From Darksidea phi (Eukaryota > Ascomycota > Dothideomycetes > Pleosporales > Lentitheciaceae): DNA of 64,000 nucleotides. Within the stretch, counting starts at the first letter, position 1. Each line of letters opens with the position of its first letter. Where the stretch lies: assembly GCA_030770425.1 (NCBI GenBank), contig JASJFT010000041.1:1-64000 (forward strand). Direction: 5' to 3'. The translations under genes and the position numbers were made by a program. Under the pieces are notes generated by a model. That model had not been told where the DNA came from and searched no databases. It saw only the letters and a program-made list of their open reading frames with translations. This document shows, one piece after another, positions 58,626-64,000 of this stretch.

Positions 58626-61591
58626 TCACTGCATGGAGCAGGACGTGCGACGGGTGGCCAAGTAAAATAATGGGAGAGAGAAAGCGAGCATCCAAAATAC
58701 AAACGATACTCCTTGAGGAGCTGGAGGAAGTGGAGGATTGCAGGACTCATCCTGCTCCGCTCGTACATTTTGTATAATCTCCTTCCGCGGTAGCTTGCTA
58801 TGCATACCCCCGATGGGCCGTGCTTCCAAGTTAGGTCCCGAAGCGCTAGTCGTCGCAGAATAAACCCGATTAGAACGGAACCCACTATCTCCAGCCCTCT
58901 GCGACGGACCATCAAACCCTTCGGCCGTCAAAAGAGAATCTGGATAGACTCTGCTGGTGAGGTTAGCGATCTTTACACCCATAGCGCGGACACTAGGTTC
59001 TAGGCTATGAGAGAGATCGTCAATCAAGGACCGCAGCTCTGACGACCTAGTAGCACCATCCCGTGCGGGCATTCTCAATAGGCTCGATGGCGATTGAGCT
59101 GCAGTGAAGTATACTTGTAACAGACGAGCACAGTCTAGATGCTCGTTGCTGCTGGACAACTCTCTCGCTATCATCATCACTTGTTGCTGTAGCGGGGAAC
59201 TAGAGTCTACCAAACCTTGTGTGTTTGTGAACAGAAAATTCAGAGTGTCCTCGCGTTCTGCTAGGGACAAAGATCGCGAGTGCGCCCGCCAACTATCTAG
59301 CGCATGCTCGACCATGGATTCCTTGGTACTATGTGGCGTATGCCGGGGACCGTAGAAGGCCCGGAGGTACTCGACGAGTCAGGGTTTTCGCAAGATCGTT
59401 TGCTCCTCCTTTTTGAAGAGGCCAGGAAGTAACGTCATCCAGCTCATCAAACCCCGCCGACCGGTGGTTGGCATTTCGCGCCATAGACAGACGCTGGTGA
59501 TCATACATTGCCTGGTTGATATCCCTAAGATAAGCATCCTTTATTTCACCCGATAACTTTGTAGCGCAAATCTCATTCCAAACTTCGTCCGCCCTCAGGA
59601 ACTCCGCAACGGTTCGGTGGAAATATTTGGTCACTGAGCTGTTGAATATGCCAAGATCCACAGTTTTTGGTTCCTGTTGGACATTTTTGGCGAGATACTC
59701 GTCCTTCCCTCGAAAAAGCCACCATTAAAGCCTGTCGCTCTTCTGTGGACTTCAATCAGGCCGCAACATCGACTCCTGATCCTGTTTCCAATGTTGTTGC
59801 AAAGCCAATAGAATGTCTCTAAGTCGATGGGGTCGATTGATTGAGCAGCGTCGTCGAGCCCCGGCTGGATGGTGAAGGAGAAAACAAGCGATCTGAGGGG
59901 TTGGTGGTCGGTGAGTCTATTCCAGACATCGAACAGCTGAAATATTTCTGACGCCTATGCCTGGTGGTCCGGCTGCATCTTCGAATCATCCGTCGGTAAA
60001 GATCCTGTAGGTTAGATGGAAGTGCGCGAAGTCTTTTTCGCAAGTTTTTGATGTTGTCGCCCCCTTCCGGACCCTCTACCAGGAGTTGTACCACAATCCT
60101 TACCCAAAGGAACACCCCTCGGCCTTGGTCCGGAGATCTGTGACCATATCGTGCGCTTCTTTTAGGTAACGCCTGAAGAGTTGGACCATAGATCGGTGCT
60201 CCGTAAGGTCGTCCGTCACGAATATCTCCATATCATGCATCGTGAGCTCTTGTAGCTTGAGACTTGGGCACCCATGAAAAGCATGAACACACGGGCCGAT
60301 GGGGCGGCTTGAGATGATCAATTTGATCTGTTTGGAGGCCAGTGGGCACAGAAACTGAGAGAAGTCTCTGTGATCTCCTTCAAACTCATCAATCCCATCA
60401 ATGAATATGCACAGCCTAAGAAACCATGACAATTTCTTCAGCAAGAGCTCGAGACCACGCTTTAATTCAATATACGTCGGTTCGTTGCTCGCGTCTGATT
60501 CTTTCTAGTTCTGACATAGGCCTGGGAAGACAGCGGGGATAAGCTCCGGGTGTGTCTCCAAGGCCTTATGGAGGAGGGACCTCAACAATCCAAGGTGGCT
60601 CTTCTGCAGTTCCGTGCCGAGATTCCAGAAGAAGAAGCTGACTACTATGAGTTGGTCGGTACCTGCCCATTCAGCCAGAGCTTTCTGAGTTCGATCATCA
60701 TTGACAATAAGCTTCATCAATGTCGACTTTCCGCTACCAGCTTTTCCATTAATGAAATAGGGGCCATCGGCTCTCTTGTTAACAAGATATGTGGTGAAGT
60801 CACTCCATTCCCGCCCGGTAGAGGGTCCCTGGAAGATCCATTGAAAGGTTCTTGGATGTGCAAATTGAAAGGTTCTTGGATGTGCAAATTGAACTTCGTC
60901 GAATCTCCAGGATATCTGGCGCAAATAGAGCCACCTTAGTATGGCTTCCTCGCGACTGCGAGGCAGGTCTTTTCGCAAGGTATTCATTTGGGACAGGCAC
61001 TCCCCAAATTCTGCTTGGATATCGCGTAGCAGAGGCTCGTCTGCTTGCAAAGCCTTTATGTTTGCTAATATCTGTTTGTGATGATCGCTTGTGCTTGCTC
61101 GAAGAGCCAGAATTGTTGCGAGTGTCAGCGCGTTTCGGAGAGTTTCGAGCCCAGAGACGAAGTTATCAATTGTGCGAGAGGCCCACCGGACCTTGAAACT
61201 CGCCTTAGCACTATGTAAAAGTTTTGACTTCGCAGATACATCCGGCAAAGATTCGAGGTAGGTTAAGAACTCATTTCCTGCTTCCCGGCAGTCCGATGCG
61301 GCCTTGAGAAGAAACTATTGTGGTTATGAGCGACCCGTTAAGAGCACATGGAAATCCATGACAACCGACCTTGTCTTCCTGGGCGAGATCTGCCACTGTA
61401 CTGCAAGCTTTAAGATGGTCTATGATCTCAGTGACGTGGTTGACTAAGTCGCCGGTAAGCCTTTTCAGGCCTGGTAAAGATGATGGACTTCCCGACCGCT
61501 TGATAGCCTTTGTTTCGGATATTAGCTGCCCAGAGAATTGGACAAATTGTACCACGTTCCCAGCAAGACCGAGAGCAACAAGTGCCTCCAT
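58626..61591 (-). pseudogene. NACHT-domain (NLR-like STAND) pseudogene
   Basis: NACHT proteins are signal-transducing NTPases; in fungi many act in allorecognition and cell death. An intact first part begins at 61591 (MEALVALGLAGNVVQFV), has a 55-bp intron (61315-61369) and runs through a helical N-terminal domain to Walker A GKAGSGKST (about 60730-60760). An in-frame TAG at 60505-60507 follows. The same frame continues with Walker B LCIFIDGIDEFEGD and the sensor segment LIISSRPIGPC. A one-base loss in a G run near 60117 moves VFLWVRIVVQLL to another frame. A second shift near 59975 and another TAG near 59957 precede ASEIFQLFDVW and SRCCGLIEV. TKYFHRTVAEFLRADEVW (about 59610) and the final 230 codons, ending in a membrane-helix-like segment, lie in further frames. 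So the whole length of a NACHT gene is preserved but at least four lesions break it. Confidence 0.82.
60841..60888. repeat. 24-bp perfect tandem duplication
   Basis: A 24-bp unit occurs twice without mismatch and duplicates the octapeptide FAHPRTFQ just before the NACHT nucleotide-binding domain. Perfect identity means it is recent relative to the other lesions in this locus, and it keeps the frame. Confidence 0.95.
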
Positions 61592-62491
61592 ACTGTGCGT
61601 ATGTAGACAAGACAAATGAATGGCTGGTATGGAGGTTGCAATTACGGGCAATCGAGGAAAGATTTGACACGGATGAGAAGCATAATTCTCCTTTCGTTCG
61701 GCTTTTCCCTTGCGTCACATGAGAGAAGCAGTGCAAGCCAGGCATGAGTAGCTGCATCCCCTACGCCTCCATGGAGGGAGAGCCGCGAATCAGGCTGCGT
61801 TGTCGGCGCGTTGCTGACGCTCTACGTCCGCGACCACCGCCGCGACCACATCACGTGACTCCTAGCTGACTACTCCTGCTGATTCAGCCGAATCCAGGCG
61901 GGACAGCCTGCCCCGAGGCCCCGCTGTGTTCTGAGTGTCGTGGGTTGTAACAATAGCTATAATATATAACTTGTATTAAACTATTGTAGATACTAGTAAA
62001 TATGTAGATTCTTAGTTATTTAAAGTTAAAGTATCCCTTATATGTTATGGCACGGAGGGTGTCTCGCTACATAGGGAGGGACGTCGCGTGTTTAAAGAAC
62101 CTCCGACTTCCCTTCTCGCGTTTCCATCGCTCAGGCTTTATCCCAGCGTTCGCCCAGCATTTATTCTCATACGCAGCCATCACGAGACCATGGCTGGCTG
62201 CATTCTAGCTCCCGGCCCGACCAATGAGACTTGCTACAATGCCGACTTGTCACGCCGCTGCGAGCCGCCATCTCGGATCTCTAAAGGCAGGTGTTCACGA
62301 ACAATTCCCCTAAGTAAAGGTACTTGGTTACTAAAGGAAGGTATAGGCTTACCGCGGTTCTCGAGCAAACTTTTAAACCACCGAATTTCCTCCCAGACGT
62401 ATCAAGGTCCTCCTCTCATTTTCAACGAAGACGTTTTGCCCCGCCATCACCCCTCATCGCGAACCATCCAAAGTACACGACAACAAAAGTC
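61592..62491. other. divergent intergenic region with AT-rich block
   Basis: Upstream region of the NACHT locus (minus) and of the ornithine aminotransferase gene (plus). 61950-62050 is very AT-rich and sits between GC-rich flanks, like a remnant of mutated repeat DNA. 62090-62490 is probably the 5' leader of the aminotransferase. No RNA gene was identified. Confidence 0.5.
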
Positions 62492-64000
62492 ATGGCCCCA
62501 GGGACAATCCAGAACGATAGCGCGGTCACCGCTAACGGAACTGCCTTGAAGCCCACCGCTCGCGCATTCCATCCCACAGGCACCCCGGACCCTGCAAAAT
62601 ACCATGCTTCGTCGTCGAACGAAGCCATCACCGCCGAGGCCAAATTTGCCGCCCACAACTACCACCCGCTGCCAATTGGTAGGCCCAAAGCAAGCTCATA
62701 CATCTGCAAAGCTAACCTTGTATAGTGTTCTCGCGAGCAAGCGGTTGCTCAGTCTGGGACCCTGAAGGCAAGCACTATCTCGACTTCCTCTCCGCATACA
62801 GCGCCGTGAACCAGGGCCACTGCCACCCTGAGCTCGTGAAGGCGTTGACTGAGCAGGCCTCGAGATTGACGCTCAGCAGCCGCGCCTTCTACAACGATGT
62901 CTTCCCTCGCTTCGCCGAGTTCGTGACCAACATGTTCGGCTTCGACATGGTTCTACCCATGAACACTGGTGCAGAGGCTGTGGAGACGGCTGTCAAGGTT
63001 GCGCGCAAGTGGGGATACAAAGTCAAAGGCATACCTCAGAACGAAGCATTGGTGTTCGCTGTGGAGGAGAACTTTCACGGACGGACGGTGAGGCCCTTAT
63101 TTTCTCGATGATAAAGTGAGACTGCTAATGCACATCTAAATAGTTCGCTGCGATCACAATGTCGAGCGATCCCGAGTCCCGCGACAACTACGGTCCATAC
63201 CTTCCCAACATCGGCAGCATCAATCCTTCGACCGGCAAGCCAATTAGATATAACAACGTCGGCGATGTGCGGGAGGTGCTCGAAACTCATGGAAAGAAGA
63301 CGGCTGCCTTCCTTGTCGAACCCATCCAGGGCGAAGCAGGTATCGTGGTACCTGATGACAGCTACCTGCAAGAGGTACGGGCACTCTGCGATAAACACAA
63401 TGTTCTCCTGATCTGCGACGAGATCCAGACTGGCATCGCGCGAACAGGCAAGCTTTTGTGCCATGAGTGGAGCGAGATCAAGCCAGATCTCGTACTTTTA
63501 GGCAAGGCCATCTCCGGCGGCATGTATCCCGTCTCATGTGTTCTGGGCTCCAAGGAGGTCATGCTCACGATCGAGCCTGGCACGCACGGTTCCACCTATG
63601 GCGGCAATCCATTGGGCTCGGCTGTCGCGATTCGGGCTTTGGAGCTCATCCAAGAAGAGAACATGGTCGAGCGCGCCGAGACGTTGGGCAAGCGGTTCCG
63701 CGAAGGCCTCAAGAACCTCGACAACCCCATGATCGCGACCATCCGTGGCAAGGGTCTACTAAACGCCATTGTCATTGATGAAAGCAAGACGAACGGCCAT
63801 AGCGCTTGGGACCTGTGCATGCTCTGCAAAGCAAAGGGTCTATTGGTAGGAAGAGCCCTCAAGATTGTACACAAAAAAGATGTGCAGCATACTGACGCTG
63901 GAGCACAGGCCAAACCTACCCACCAGAACATTATCCGCCTAGCCCCACCGCTTGTTATCACCGAGCAGGAGATCGATGCCGCGCTCAACATCATCAAGGA
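62492..64000 (+). CDS. ornithine aminotransferase (partial, runs off the right edge)
   Basis: Exons 62492-62678, 62726-63087, 63144-63845 and 63909-64000 onward encode the first 447 or so residues. This PLP enzyme converts ornithine and 2-oxoglutarate to glutamate semialdehyde and glutamate in arginine catabolism. Family hallmarks are [18 protein letters not shown], the cofactor-binding [21 protein letters not shown], and [14 protein letters not shown], which holds the Schiff-base lysine. [13 protein letters not shown] and, after the last visible intron, [17 protein letters not shown] follow. The third intron (63846-63908) is 63 bp, a multiple of three and free of stops, so retention would add 21 residues. 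It is called an intron because splicing restores the expected LLAKPTH. The stop codon lies beyond the window. Confidence 0.95.

Noticed and set aside
1..64000. CRISPR arrays, bacterial operons, tRNA or rRNA genes
   Set aside because: No spaced repeat arrays, Shine-Dalgarno-led operons or tRNA A/B-box pairs were recognised; this is eukaryotic nuclear DNA. A covariance-model search would be needed to exclude small RNAs fully.

Overview
The window is nuclear DNA of a filamentous ascomycete, probably a Dothideomycete close to the Pleosporales. The evidence is a dense set of intron-containing genes on both strands, introns mostly of 45-70 bp with GT..AG ends and CTAAC-like branch sites, and fungal protein families such as the Dsl1/ZW10 type tether, a DH-BAR Cdc42/Rho GEF, and HET and NACHT genes. 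Species cannot be fixed from the sequence alone.

Layout. 1-2.65 kb is gene-poor DNA with decayed repeats. 2.96-4.6 kb holds a CorA-like membrane protein gene. 5.9-48.2 kb is a conserved housekeeping block: a TBC-domain protein, a complete ten-exon telomerase reverse transcriptase (TERT), a very large DH-BAR-SH3 GEF, a ZW10/Dsl1 tether subunit with a GC-AG intron, an M16 metallopeptidase, eIF3b, a BAR-PH-ArfGAP protein, the ATP synthase assembly factor Atp11, an unrecognised 390-residue protein, a 3-beta-HSD/Erg26-like dehydrogenase, a NAT9-like acetyltransferase, proteasome ATPase Rpt4, U3 snoRNP protein Rrp9 and a WD40-cyclophilin. A 3 kb gene-free stretch with a decayed repeat related to one at the left end precedes eIF2-gamma (51.3-53.0 kb).

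53.5-61.6 kb is an accessory island. It holds a HET-domain pseudogene ending in a CCHC zinc knuckle, a gene of an unrecognised fungal accessory family interrupted by one in-frame TAG, and a NACHT (NLR-like) pseudogene with in-frame TAGs and frameshifts. HET and NACHT genes act in fungal allorecognition and regulated cell death. All three loci look decayed, and the nonsense codons fit C-to-T change of the RIP type. The window ends inside an ornithine aminotransferase gene.

The housekeeping genes do not form a single pathway. They cover translation initiation (eIF3b, eIF2-gamma), ribosome biogenesis (Rrp9), splicing-associated folding (WD40-cyclophilin), protein turnover (Rpt4, M16), membrane traffic and polarity (TBC, ZW10/Dsl1, ArfGAP, GEF), telomere maintenance (TERT), mitochondria (Atp11) and arginine catabolism (OAT). 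Exon coordinates were derived by hand from reading frame, splice consensus and family similarity; no alignment or transcript data were available.
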